Of a DNA stretch of 64,000 bases, positions 48,659 through 56,648 are shown one piece after another. Where the stretch lies: positions 1,693,398 through 1,757,397 of the forward strand of contig NZ_LMPM01000001.1 of NCBI RefSeq assembly GCF_001423845.1, read 5' to 3'. The position numbers and the translations under genes are program-made. Positions within the stretch are counted from its first letter, which is position 1. Each line of letters opens with the position of its first letter. This stretch comes from Sphingomonas sp. Leaf357 (lineage in GTDB: Bacteria > Pseudomonadota > Alphaproteobacteria > Sphingomonadales > Sphingomonadaceae). The notes under the pieces were generated by a model. It did not search any database. It saw only the letters and a program-made list of their open reading frames with translations, and had not been told where the DNA came from.

Positions 48659-49150
48659 ATGATCCGCCATCTTCTGACCGGCCTGCTCGCCGCCGCCACG
48701 CTCACCGCCTGTTCGGGCAAGACCTCCACCACCGACAAGGATGCGCAGGCCGAGGCCGCGATGGCCAAGGTCGAGGCCTCGCCCGACACCAGGGTCGCCA
48801 AGGGCCTGCCGGTCGTCGCCGCCAAACCGGGCAAGGCTCCGGCGGCGGCCGCGCTGCCGCCCGCGTTCGAAGGGCATTGGGGCATGCGCCCGGCCGATTG
48901 CGACATTTCGCGCGCCGATACGAAGGGGCTGCTGATCGTCAAGGGCAATACCCTGACCTTCTACGAGGCCACCGCGACCGCGACCGTGGTCGGTGGCCCG
49001 TCGCGCTACAAAGTCGTCGCCGATCTCGCCTATAAGGGCGAGGGCCGGGAATGGCGCACGCGCGAGACGCTGGAATTGACCGCTGCCGGCACAGTTTTGC
49101 AGCGGACCGGCCAATCTCCGGTCAAGACGTACCGCTATGAGCGCTGCTAA
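48659..49150 (+). CDS. Small lipoprotein, unknown function
   Basis: A 163-residue protein. ATG 48659 follows AAGGA and gives a lipoprotein signal MIRHLLTGLLAAATLTAC with Cys18. An Ala/Lys-rich linker follows, then a compact domain of about 95 residues (EGHWGMRPADCDISRADTKGLLIVKGNTLTFYEATAT to the terminal YRYERC) with three Cys, two of which could form a disulfide. The domain resembles small periplasmic proteins of unknown function seen in sphingomonads. It lies between mmsA and a polysaccharide deacetylase, all on the plus strand. Confidence 0.75.
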   Translation: MIRHLLTGLLAAATLTACSGKTSTTDKDAQAEAAMAKVEASPDTRVAKGLPVVAAKPGKAPAAAALPPAFEGHWGMRPADCDISRADTKGLLIVKGNTLTFYEATATATVVGGPSRYKVVADLAYKGEGREWRTRETLELTAAGTVLQRTGQSPVKTYRYERC

Positions 49151-49217
49151 ACAGGATGGATGAACGCGCGGATCGACTCTTCCGATCGGGCAGCCCGTCA
49201 CGTGCGGCGGGGCTAGG

Positions 49218-50513
49218 ATGCGCGCGTTCCTTCTGCTCGCCGCCGTCCTCGTCGCGGCCCGGCCCGATCCGGTCGCGGTCGCCACGGTGATGCCGGTGCC
49301 GCCCGTCAAGACGATCGCGCTCAGCTTCGACGACGCACCGCGCGGGCCGGGCGCGTTCCTCTCCGTCGATCGGCGCAATACGAAGCTGATCGCCGCGTTA
49401 CGCGATGCGGGCGTCGAGCAGGCCGCGTTCTTCCTCAATCCCGGCCGCATCACCCCGGGCGACGGCGACGAGCAGCGCATCGGCCGCTATGTCGCGGCGG
49501 GGCACGTCATCGCCAACCACACCTTCCTGCACGCGCACCTTTCGGCCATCTCCGCGGCGGCGTTCGTCGATCAGATCGACAAGGCTGACGATTGGCTTAA
49601 GGGCCGCCCCGGTTTCCGCCCGTGGTTCCGTTTCCCCGCGCTCGACGAGGGCGGGCCGAACAAGGCCAAGCGCGATGCGGTGCGCGCCGGGCTGAAGGCG
49701 CGGGGCCTGCGCAACGGCTATGCCTCGGTCGACGGCTCGGACTGGTTCATGGAAGGCCAGACGATCGCCGCGAAGAAGGCGGGCAAGCCGATCGACATGG
49801 CCGCCTTGCGCGATCTGTATGTCGAGACGATGGTGCAATCGGCGAACTTCTCCGACGATCTCATGCGCCGCACGCTGGGCCGCGCGGTGCCGCAGATGCT
49901 GCTCCTGCACGAAACCGATATCGCCGCGCTGTTCGTCGCCGATCTGGTCGCGGCGCTGAGGCGCGACGGGTGGACGATCGTCACCGCCGACCGCGCCTTC
50001 GCCGATCCTGCCTACCGCGTCCAGCCCGACATTCCCTGGGCCAACGGCACGCTCGCCGAGCAGCTCGCCTGGGCGCACAAGCTGCCCGGCCAACGCTGGT
50101 TCGATCGCAATGACCGTAAGGTCGCGACGGCGCTGTTCACCGATCGTGTGCTGCACGGCGCGGGGACGGAGGCGCTGCCCGATGGCGCGGCCCTCGCGAA
50201 GGCGGCGGCGCTGCCGCACATCCCGGTGCCCCTGCGCGGCTGCTGGCAGTCGCCCGATGCCCGTGCCCGCCTCACGCTCGGCTACGCCACGATCGAGATC
50301 GCCGGTTCGCCCAAGCGTTATGCCATGGCGGCGTCCGTGTCGCGCGTCGCGCCGCGTCGCATCGACGGCGATTTCCTGTTGCCCACGCCCACCGGCCGCC
50401 GCACGCTGGCGCGCACCCTGAGCCTCGGCCCCGATGCGCTCGGCACATTGCCCGGCCAATTGCGTATGACCGGCGGTGGTGCCGGCGACCGTGCCTTCAT
50501 TCGCTGTTCCTGA
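49218..50513 (+). CDS. Polysaccharide deacetylase (NodB homology), two-domain
   Basis: A 431-residue protein with a signal-like N-terminus (MRAFLLLAAVLVAARP). The NodB domain (about 30-260) has the catalytic/metal residues in IALSFDDAP (Asp38, Asp39) and NHTFLHAH (His101, His105), with RFPALDEGG and LLLHETD completing metal and base motifs. The C-terminal 150 residues form a second unknown domain. Hydrolyses N- or O-acetyl groups from a glycan in the periplasm. It is unusual amid valine-degradation genes. A link to the EPS locus or peptidoglycan is possible but not shown. Confidence 0.88.
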   Translation: MRAFLLLAAVLVAARPDPVAVATVMPVPPVKTIALSFDDAPRGPGAFLSVDRRNTKLIAALRDAGVEQAAFFLNPGRITPGDGDEQRIGRYVAAGHVIANHTFLHAHLSAISAAAFVDQIDKADDWLKGRPGFRPWFRFPALDEGGPNKAKRDAVRAGLKARGLRNGYASVDGSDWFMEGQTIAAKKAGKPIDMAALRDLYVETMVQSANFSDDLMRRTLGRAVPQMLLLHETDIAALFVADLVAALRRDGWTIVTADRAFADPAYRVQPDIPWANGTLAEQLAWAHKLPGQRWFDRNDRKVATALFTDRVLHGAGTEALPDGAALAKAAALPHIPVPLRGCWQSPDARARLTLGYATIEIAGSPKRYAMAASVSRVAPRRIDGDFLLPTPTGRRTLARTLSLGPDALGTLPGQLRMTGGGAGDRAFIRCS

Positions 50514-50529
50514 TCCGTAAAGAGAGACC

Positions 50530-51675
50530 ATGACCAACCAGTTCGACCTTACCGACGAGCAGCGCGAGATCCAGGATCTGGCGCGCAAATTCACCGCCGA
50601 TCGCATCACCCCGTTCGCCGGCGAATGGGACGAGAAACGCCACTACCCGGTCGATGTGTGGAAGGCGGCGGGCGAACTCGGCTTCGGCGCGATCTATGTC
50701 GGCGAGGAGAGCGGCGGCATCGGCCTCGGCCGGCTGGAGGCGGCACTGATCATGGAGGCGATGGCCTATGGTTGCCCGGCGACCAGCGCCTACATCTCGA
50801 TCCACAACATGGCGACATGGATGATCGACCGGTTCGGCGGCGCGGAGATCAAGGCGCGCTTCCTCCCCGATCTCGTCAGCATGGACAAGATCGCCAGCTA
50901 TTGCCTCACCGAACCCGGCTCCGGCTCCGATGCCGCTGCCTTGAAGGCCAGCGCACGCCGCGACGGCGATCACTACGTCCTCAACGGCACCAAGCAGTTC
51001 ATCTCGGGCGCCGGCTATAACGACATCTATGTCTGCATGGTGCGCACCAGCGAGGAGAAGTCGAAGGGCATCTCCTGCCTCGTGATCGAGAAGGACACTC
51101 CGGGCCTGTCGTTCGGCGCACCCGAGCGCAAGCTCGGCTGGAACGCCTCGCCGACCGCGCAGGTGATCTTCGAGGATTGCCGCGTCCCGGTCGAGAATCG
51201 CGTCGGCGCGGAGGGCGACGGTTTCCGCTTTGCGATGGCCGGGCTGGACGGCGGCCGGCTCAACATCGGTGCGTGTTCGCTGGGCGGCGCGCAACGCTGC
51301 CTCGATGAATCGATCGCCTATACCAAGGATCGCCAGCAATTCGGCCAGCCGGTGTCCGATTTCCAGAACACGCAATTCACCCTCGCCGACATGGCGACCG
51401 ACCTCGAAGCGGCGCGCGCGCTGCTCTATCTCGCCGCCGCCAAGGTCAGTGCCGATGCGCCGGACAAGTCGCGCTTCTCGGCGATGGCCAAGCGTCTCGC
51501 GACCGACAGCGGCTCCAGCATCGTCGATCGCGCGCTGCAACTGCATGGCGGATACGGCTATCTGCAGGATTACCCGATCGAGCGCTTCTGGCGCGACCTG
51601 CGCGTCCATTCGATCCTGGAGGGCACCAACCAGGTGATGCGCATGATCATCGGTCGGGAGCTGACCCGCCAATGA
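50530..51675 (+). CDS. Acyl-CoA dehydrogenase, probably isobutyryl-CoA dehydrogenase
   Basis: A 381-residue FAD flavoenzyme with GAGAGA before ATG 50530. Family motifs: YCLTEPGSGSDAAALK near residue 125-140, NGTKQFISGAG, RKLGWNASPTAQVIFEDC, YTKDRQQFGQPVSDFQ and QLHGGYGYLQDYPIERFWRD; the catalytic Glu is in ILEGTNQVMR. It sits between mmsA and the 3-hydroxyisobutyryl-CoA hydrolase, so the likely step is isobutyryl-CoA to methacrylyl-CoA in valine breakdown. Substrate inferred from context. Confidence 0.9.
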   Translation: MTNQFDLTDEQREIQDLARKFTADRITPFAGEWDEKRHYPVDVWKAAGELGFGAIYVGEESGGIGLGRLEAALIMEAMAYGCPATSAYISIHNMATWMIDRFGGAEIKARFLPDLVSMDKIASYCLTEPGSGSDAAALKASARRDGDHYVLNGTKQFISGAGYNDIYVCMVRTSEEKSKGISCLVIEKDTPGLSFGAPERKLGWNASPTAQVIFEDCRVPVENRVGAEGDGFRFAMAGLDGGRLNIGACSLGGAQRCLDESIAYTKDRQQFGQPVSDFQNTQFTLADMATDLEAARALLYLAAAKVSADAPDKSRFSAMAKRLATDSGSSIVDRALQLHGGYGYLQDYPIERFWRDLRVHSILEGTNQVMRMIIGRELTRQ

Positions 51676-51685
51676 CCCATATTCC

Positions 51686-51825
51686 GCACATCTCCCTCTC
51701 CCTTTGGGAGAGGGAAGGGGCCCGCGAGGCGCAGCCGAGTGGGAAGGGTGAGGGCGACAGCCTACGTCCCATCACCCTTACCCTTCCGTCGCTTCGCTCC
51801 TCCCTCCCTCTCCTGATGGGAGAAG
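51686..51825. repeat. Intergenic hairpin repeat
   Basis: The gap before the hydrolase gene begins with a 9-bp perfect stem (CCCTCTCCC, TTT loop, complement) at 51694-51714, then GGAAGGGTGAGGGC, and ends in a matching CCCTTACCCTTCC, CTCTCC-rich inverted arm. Looks like a dispersed sphingomonad palindromic element inside the operon. Confidence 0.6.
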
Positions 51826-51829
51826 GAAT

Positions 51830-52870
51830 TTGAGCGACGTCCTCACCCTCACCGAAGGCCCGATCGCGCGCATCCGGCTTAACCGTCCGAAGGCGATACA
51901 CGCGCTCAACACACCGATGTGCCAGGCAATCCTCGCCGCGCTCGACACCTGGTCCACCGACGCTGACATAGCCGCGGTCCTTATCGACCACGTCGAGGGC
52001 AGGGGTTTCTGCGCCGGCGGCGACATCCGCATGCTCGCCGAAAGCGGCGCGAAGGACGGGGCGGAGGCGCGCGCCTTCTTCCATGTCGAATATCGCATGA
52101 ACCACCGCCTGTTCACCTACGCCAAACCGACGATCGCGTTCATGGACGGGATCACGATGGGCGGCGGCGTCGGCCTGTCGCTGCCCTGCGATTTCCGCAT
52201 CGCGACCGAGAACACCAGATTTGCGATGCCCGAAACCGGCATCGGCCTGTTCCCGGATGTCGGCGGCGGCTGGTATCTCTCGCGCCTGCCGGGGCGCACC
52301 GGCCAGTATCTCGCGCTTACCGGCCACCGGCTCGACGGAGCCGAGTGCCTCGCGCTGGGCCTCGCCACCCATTATCTCCCGAGTTCCGCGCTGGACGATG
52401 CCAAGGCCCGCATCGTCGCCGATCCGCAGACCATCGCCGCGATCCTCGATGACCTGTCCGTGCCTGCTCCCGAAGCCCGCATTCTCGCGCACCGCGCCGA
52501 GATCGACCGGCTGTTCGCGTCGGACGATCTGGAAGACATCTTCGCCGCGCTGGCGGCGGACGAGAGCGAATGGGCCGGGCAGCAACTCGCCACGCTCAAG
52601 ACCAAGTCGCCCCAGACGATGAAGGTCTCGCTCCGCCTGCTCCACGAAGGCGCGATGATGCCGACGTTCGAGGACGAGATGCGCCAGGAATACGCCGTCG
52701 GCGCGCACGTGGTCCAGCGCCACGATTTCCTCGAGGGCGTCCGCGCTGTGATCGTGGACAAGGACCATGCCCCGAACTGGAACCCGGCCACGCCGGAAGG
52801 CGTGGCCGATCACGTCATCGACCAGATCTTCGCGCCCTTGCCGGACGGAGAGGCGTGGACGCCGGGTTAA
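51830..52870 (+). CDS. 3-hydroxyisobutyryl-CoA hydrolase
   Basis: A 346-residue crotonase-superfamily enzyme. Start TTG 51830 follows AGAAGGAA. Motifs: [30 protein letters not shown] (oxyanion hole), [38 protein letters not shown] and, near the C-terminus, [29 protein letters not shown]. The GGDIRML and [11 protein letters not shown] motifs and about 350-residue length point to the HIBCH subgroup rather than a hydratase. It hydrolyses 3-hydroxyisobutyryl-CoA in valine degradation. Its substrate comes from the hydratase next door. Confidence 0.92.
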   Translation: MSDVLTLTEGPIARIRLNRPKAIHALNTPMCQAILAALDTWSTDADIAAVLIDHVEGRGFCAGGDIRMLAESGAKDGAEARAFFHVEYRMNHRLFTYAKPTIAFMDGITMGGGVGLSLPCDFRIATENTRFAMPETGIGLFPDVGGGWYLSRLPGRTGQYLALTGHRLDGAECLALGLATHYLPSSALDDAKARIVADPQTIAAILDDLSVPAPEARILAHRAEIDRLFASDDLEDIFAALAADESEWAGQQLATLKTKSPQTMKVSLRLLHEGAMMPTFEDEMRQEYAVGAHVVQRHDFLEGVRAVIVDKDHAPNWNPATPEGVADHVIDQIFAPLPDGEAWTPG

Positions 52871-52871
52871 A

Positions 52872-52958
52872 CGTCGTCCCGGCGGAGGCCGGGACCGCCG
52901 CGCAACGGGCAGCCGGCCAGACATAAACACAGCGGTCCCGGCCTTCGCCGGGACGACG
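52872..52958. repeat. Inverted repeat pair between hydrolase and hydratase genes
   Basis: A 27-base GC-rich sequence at 52872-52898 (starting CGTCGTCCCGGCGGAGGCC) and its near-exact inverted copy at 52932-52958 are separated by 33 bases. Together they can fold into a large hairpin between two co-directional genes. REP-like. Confidence 0.75.
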
Positions 52959-52970
52959 GAGAGAGATAGA

Positions 52971-53744
52971 ATGACCTACGAAACCATCCTCGTCGAACAG
53001 CGCGGACCCGTCACGCTGATCACGCTCAATCGCCCGCAGGCGCTGAACGCGCTCAACGCGCAGGTCCTTGCCGATCTGCTGTCCGCGCTCGCCGCGTTCG
53101 ACGCCGACGACAGCCAGGGCTGTGCCGTCCTCACCGGCAGCGAGAAAGCCTTTGCCGCCGGCGCCGACATCAAGGAGATGCAGGCGCAGGGGTTCGCCGA
53201 AATGTACGGCACCAACCATTTCAGCGGCTATGAGACGCTGACGAAAACCCGCAAGCCGATCATCGCCGCCGTTGCCGGCTTTGCTTTGGGCGGCGGGTGC
53301 GAACTGGCGATGATGTGCGATTTCATCCTCGCCGCCGATACCGCCAGGTTCGGCCAGCCCGAGATCAAGCTTGCGGTCGCCCCCGGCATGGGCGGCTCGC
53401 AACGCCTGACCCGCGCGGTCGGCAAGGCCAAGGCGATGGAGATGGTGCTCACCGGACGCATGATGGGTGCCGAAGAGGCCGAGCGCGCCGGCCTGGTCAG
53501 CCGCATCGTCCCCGCCGCCGATCTGGTCGAAGATGCGGTGAAGACCGCCACGACGATCGCCGGCATGGCCCCGCTCGCGGTCAAGGCGAACAAGGAAATG
53601 GTCGACGCCGCGTTCGAGACCGGCCTGGCGATGGGCGTGCAGTTCGAACGCCGCCTGTTCCACGGCCTGTTCGGCACCAGCGACCAGAAGGAGGGCATGG
53701 CGGCGTTCGTCGAGAAGCGCCCGGGCGTTTGGACGGGGAAGTGA
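52971..53744 (+). CDS. Enoyl-CoA hydratase
   Basis: A 257-residue crotonase. ATG 52971 follows GAGAGA. Motifs: [28 protein letters not shown] (oxyanion hole), [19 protein letters not shown] and the catalytic Glu region [26 protein letters not shown]. The two active-site glutamates ([11 protein letters not shown] and QPEIKL) expected of a hydratase are present. Likely hydrates methacrylyl-CoA to 3-hydroxyisobutyryl-CoA in valine breakdown, though FadB1/short-chain crotonase activity is also possible. Confidence 0.92.
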   Translation: MTYETILVEQRGPVTLITLNRPQALNALNAQVLADLLSALAAFDADDSQGCAVLTGSEKAFAAGADIKEMQAQGFAEMYGTNHFSGYETLTKTRKPIIAAVAGFALGGGCELAMMCDFILAADTARFGQPEIKLAVAPGMGGSQRLTRAVGKAKAMEMVLTGRMMGAEEAERAGLVSRIVPAADLVEDAVKTATTIAGMAPLAVKANKEMVDAAFETGLAMGVQFERRLFHGLFGTSDQKEGMAAFVEKRPGVWTGK

Positions 53745-53753
53745 CTTAAAATC

Positions 53754-53850
53754 CCCCTCCCGCTTGCGGGAGGGGCTAGGGGAGGGGCCGTACTGGTCGG
53801 CATCCGACGGTTGCGATCAGGCCCTCCCCCGACACTTCCCGCAAGCGGGA
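53754..53850. repeat. Two hairpins in the gap before mmsB
   Basis: CCCCTCCCGC, TT, complement forms a 10-bp hairpin at 53754-53775, and TCCCGC, AA, complement forms a second at 53837-53850. The outer sequences are also mutually inverted (GGGGAGGGGCC versus GGCCCTCCCCC), so the pair could fold as one long element. Confidence 0.65.
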
Positions 53851-53876
53851 GGGGAGCAGAAGATAGGAGAGAAAGA

Positions 53877-54758
53877 ATGGCACGCGTAGCATTTATCGGC
53901 CTCGGCAACATGGGCGGCGGCATGGCCGCGAACCTCGCGAAGAACGGCCACGACGTTCGCGCCTTCGATCTCTCGTCCGAGGCGCTGGAACGCGCGGCGA
54001 AGGCCGGTTGCCTGCCCGCCGCCAGCACCGCCGAGGCGCTCGACGGTGCCGAGGCGGTCGTCACGATGCTGCCCGCCGGCAAGCATGTGGAAAGCGTCTA
54101 TACCGACGCCGTGTTCGCCAACGCGCCGACCTCCGCGATCCTGATCGATTGCTCGACGATCGATGTCGCCACCGCCAAGCGCATCGCCGAGGCCGCCCAG
54201 GCCAGGGGCTTCACCGCGGTCGATGCCCCCGTCTCGGGCGGAATCGGCGCCGCCAATGCCGGCACGCTCACCTTCATGGTCGGCGGCAGCGCGGAGGGCT
54301 TCGATCGCGCCGAACCGTTCCTCGCCGATATGGGCAAGGCGGTGATCCACGCCGGCGCGAACGGCAGCGGCCAGGCGGCGAAGATCGTCAACAACATGCT
54401 CCTGGGCGTCACGATGGCCGGCACGTGCGAGGCGTTCCTGCTCGCGCGGAAACTTGGCCTCGATCCGCAGAAATTCTTCGATATCTCCTCCGTATCCTCG
54501 GGTCAGAGCTGGTCGATGACGAGCTATGCGCCGCTGCCCGGCGTCGGCCCCGATACGCCCGCCGACCATGATTATCAGGGCGGCTTCGCCACCGCACTGA
54601 TGCTCAAGGATCTGCGGCTCGCGATGGAAGCGGCGCAGGGCGCCGGCGCGCAGACGCCGATGGGCGCTAAGGCGGCGGAACTCTACGAGACGTTCAACGC
54701 GGACGGGCAGGGCGGCGTCGATTTTTCCGGCATCATCCGGATGCTGGACGGCAAATAG
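53877..54758 (+). CDS. mmsB: 3-hydroxyisobutyrate dehydrogenase
   Basis: A 293-residue NAD-dependent enzyme. ATG 53877 follows ATAGGAGAG. Rossmann start VAFIGLGNMGGGMAANLAKNGH, family signature DAPVSGGIGAANAGTLTFMVGG with catalytic Lys in GQAAKIVNNMLLG, and C-terminal FATALMLKDLRLAMEAAQ. Oxidises 3-hydroxyisobutyrate to methylmalonate semialdehyde, which mmsA then uses. With mmsA, acyl-CoA dehydrogenase, hydrolase and hydratase it completes the isobutyryl-CoA to propionyl-CoA path in this region. Confidence 0.94.
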   Translation: MARVAFIGLGNMGGGMAANLAKNGHDVRAFDLSSEALERAAKAGCLPAASTAEALDGAEAVVTMLPAGKHVESVYTDAVFANAPTSAILIDCSTIDVATAKRIAEAAQARGFTAVDAPVSGGIGAANAGTLTFMVGGSAEGFDRAEPFLADMGKAVIHAGANGSGQAAKIVNNMLLGVTMAGTCEAFLLARKLGLDPQKFFDISSVSSGQSWSMTSYAPLPGVGPDTPADHDYQGGFATALMLKDLRLAMEAAQGAGAQTPMGAKAAELYETFNADGQGGVDFSGIIRMLDGK

Positions 54759-54927
54759 CGGGGAGTGGGGCGACACCATCCCGAAACAGCCGGGCTACAT
54801 CGTCATCCCGATTGAGGTCGGGACCGATCGCCCAGCAACCGCGTCATGCGCCGTTATGTTACCGAGCACGAGGCGCAGGCATGATATCGGCGATATCGGG
54901 TTCTGCTTCCGCCGGGATAGCCACACG

Positions 54928-54958
54928 AAAAGCCGCCAGCCGGTCAGCTGACGGCTTT
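54928..54958 (-). terminator. Terminator hairpin overlapping the end of the phytase-like gene
   Basis: AAAGCCG pairs with CGGCTTT, with an inner CAGC/GCTG pair after one mismatch. The stop codon of the minus-strand gene (54944-54946) lies inside the loop region. On that strand the stem is followed by TTTTCGTGTGG. Close in design to the terminator at 40745-40774. Confidence 0.65.
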
Positions 54959-56470
54959 CCGTTCGCGGTAAAACGATCCGTTACGCGAACCGAACTTGAC
55001 CCTGCGGCGGCGCATGGCCCCACCGACAAGACCGAGCCCGCCGATCATCATCGCCCAGCTGGCCGGTTCGGGCACGGCCGAGGTCGCGAAGCCGAGCGCG
55101 GCGGCTTCGGTGGCGCTCAGCTTGAACGAATAGAGGAAGGTCGGGATCAGCGCGGTGCCGGCGGGGCAGGGCGTGCCGAGCGCCGGGGTGAACGAGACCG
55201 CATTCGCCTCCGGCCCCGAACTGCAATATTCGAACTGCGTGCTGCTGCCGTCGAACTGCGTTACCGAGAAATCGTTGTCGCTGATGATGAACAACGCGCG
55301 GCCGCCATCGGCCAGCATCGGGCTGAACGCCAGGCCTTCCATCTTCTCGACGATCGGCACCCCGGCGGCGGCGAGCAGCGCCTGGATGTCGAGGAACGGC
55401 TGGGTGCCCTTGTTGACCGCGGTGACGCCCAGCGGCAGCGCCGACAGGCCGGCGAGCGACAGATTGCTGATGTCGGTCGCGCCGGTCTTGTCGACGATAT
55501 AGACCCGCTTCGATCCGATCGGCAGGCGGTTGGCGGTATCGTCGACGCCCCAGCCACGATTGTCGCGTTCGATCACCAGGAAGCGGCCGTCGGGCAATTG
55601 CGTGATCGACGATACGCCGATCGAGCGACCCTGTTGGGTCGCGGTGAAGTCGTTCGCGGTGCCGGGAATGCGCCCGTTGATGTCGGCGATGCTCTCCAGC
55701 GTGTAGGCGAATTGCGCCGTCGCCGCGCCAGTCGCCACGTCGAACTCGACGATGCGCAGGTTCTGGCCGCGACGCCCCTGCGCTTCGCCGCCATTGACCG
55801 GGCCATCGTTGACCAGCGGATCCTGCAGGATCGCATAGGCCTTCGTGCCGTCGTTCGACAGCGTCAGCCCTTCGAAGCCGCGATTGTCCTGGCGGCCGCT
55901 GGTGATCGTCGGACGGCCATCGACATAATTGGGCGTGCCGTCGGCCTGCTTGGGCAGCAGGTTGGCCGGGATCGTGAAGGCGCGGATGTACCGGCCCTGG
56001 CTGTCGAATTCGTAGATCGACGGACCATATTCGTCGGACACGATGAAATTGCCGTTGCTGCGGATCGCGAGACCTTCGGGATCGAACGAGCGGCCGAGCG
56101 CGGCTTTGTCGCCGGCGAGCAGGCCCGGGTTCTGTCCGCTGAATGCAACGCCGTCGCGGGTGAAGATGATCGGTGCACGCGCGGCGAAGTTCGAGATCGT
56201 GCCGTTGGTCGCGACGTCGAGCGAGAAGGATTGGATGCGCGGGGCATAATCGAGCAGGCCGCCGCCGGGGCCGCGATCGGTCATCCCGTAATACAGGCCG
56301 TCGGCGGGATTGTAGACGAGGTCCGATCCGAAGCCGCCGAAGCGATTGGCATCGTTGGCACCAGTGATGATATTGGGGATACGCAGCGCATTGACGAATT
56401 CGATCGCCCGCGCGGGCATGGACGCAAAGACGCTCGTGGCCGACACCGCGGCCAATACCAGATTACGCAT
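54944..56470 (-). CDS. PEP-CTERM phytase-like / esterase-like secreted protein
   Basis: A 508-residue protein. ATG 56470 begins a signal peptide (MRNLVLAAVSATSVFASMPARA). The body is a beta-propeller of the esterase-like/phytase-like type (GGFGSDLVYNPADGLYYGMTDRGPGGG, DPEGLAIRSNGNFIVSDEYGPSIYEFD, GFEGLTLSNDGTKAYAILQDP, RFLVIERDNRGWG, KMEGLAFSPMLADG). The C-terminus carries VPEPASW, hydrophobic MMIGGLGLVGGAM and RRRR, a PEP-CTERM tail, followed by about 18 extra residues (GSRNGSFYRERKAVS). So it should be an exosortase substrate. Enzymatic substrate unknown; phosphatase activity is a family-based guess. Confidence 0.88.
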   Translation of the reverse strand: MRNLVLAAVSATSVFASMPARAIEFVNALRIPNIITGANDANRFGGFGSDLVYNPADGLYYGMTDRGPGGGLLDYAPRIQSFSLDVATNGTISNFAARAPIIFTRDGVAFSGQNPGLLAGDKAALGRSFDPEGLAIRSNGNFIVSDEYGPSIYEFDSQGRYIRAFTIPANLLPKQADGTPNYVDGRPTITSGRQDNRGFEGLTLSNDGTKAYAILQDPLVNDGPVNGGEAQGRRGQNLRIVEFDVATGAATAQFAYTLESIADINGRIPGTANDFTATQQGRSIGVSSITQLPDGRFLVIERDNRGWGVDDTANRLPIGSKRVYIVDKTGATDISNLSLAGLSALPLGVTAVNKGTQPFLDIQALLAAAGVPIVEKMEGLAFSPMLADGGRALFIISDNDFSVTQFDGSSTQFEYCSSGPEANAVSFTPALGTPCPAGTALIPTFLYSFKLSATEAAALGFATSAVPEPASWAMMIGGLGLVGGAMRRRRVKFGSRNGSFYRERKAVS

Positions 56471-56648
56471 GAAGACTTCCCCCGTTTGATTAACGCCGAG
56501 GTACCGGCGATCTGTTACGACGCCGTGACGGTGCCACGAGATCTTCGGGCCGTGTCGATCGCCGATCCGTCGGCAAGACCCCGTCGCCCCCACCAGACCG
56601 CTTGCCGCCCCGGTCAATCCCGCTAAACCTCGTGCTTCAGGGGAGACG

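Noticed and set aside
54759..54927. Gap between mmsB and the phytase-like gene, with GATATCGGCGATATC
   Set aside because: Small direct/inverted motif only; no coding frame and no convincing regulatory context, since both genes end here.
54812..56626. Long plus-strand frame opposite the PEP-CTERM phytase-like gene
   Set aside because: No ribosome-binding site, Arg/Ala/Asp-rich shadow; the minus frame has signal peptide, propeller and PEP-CTERM tail.
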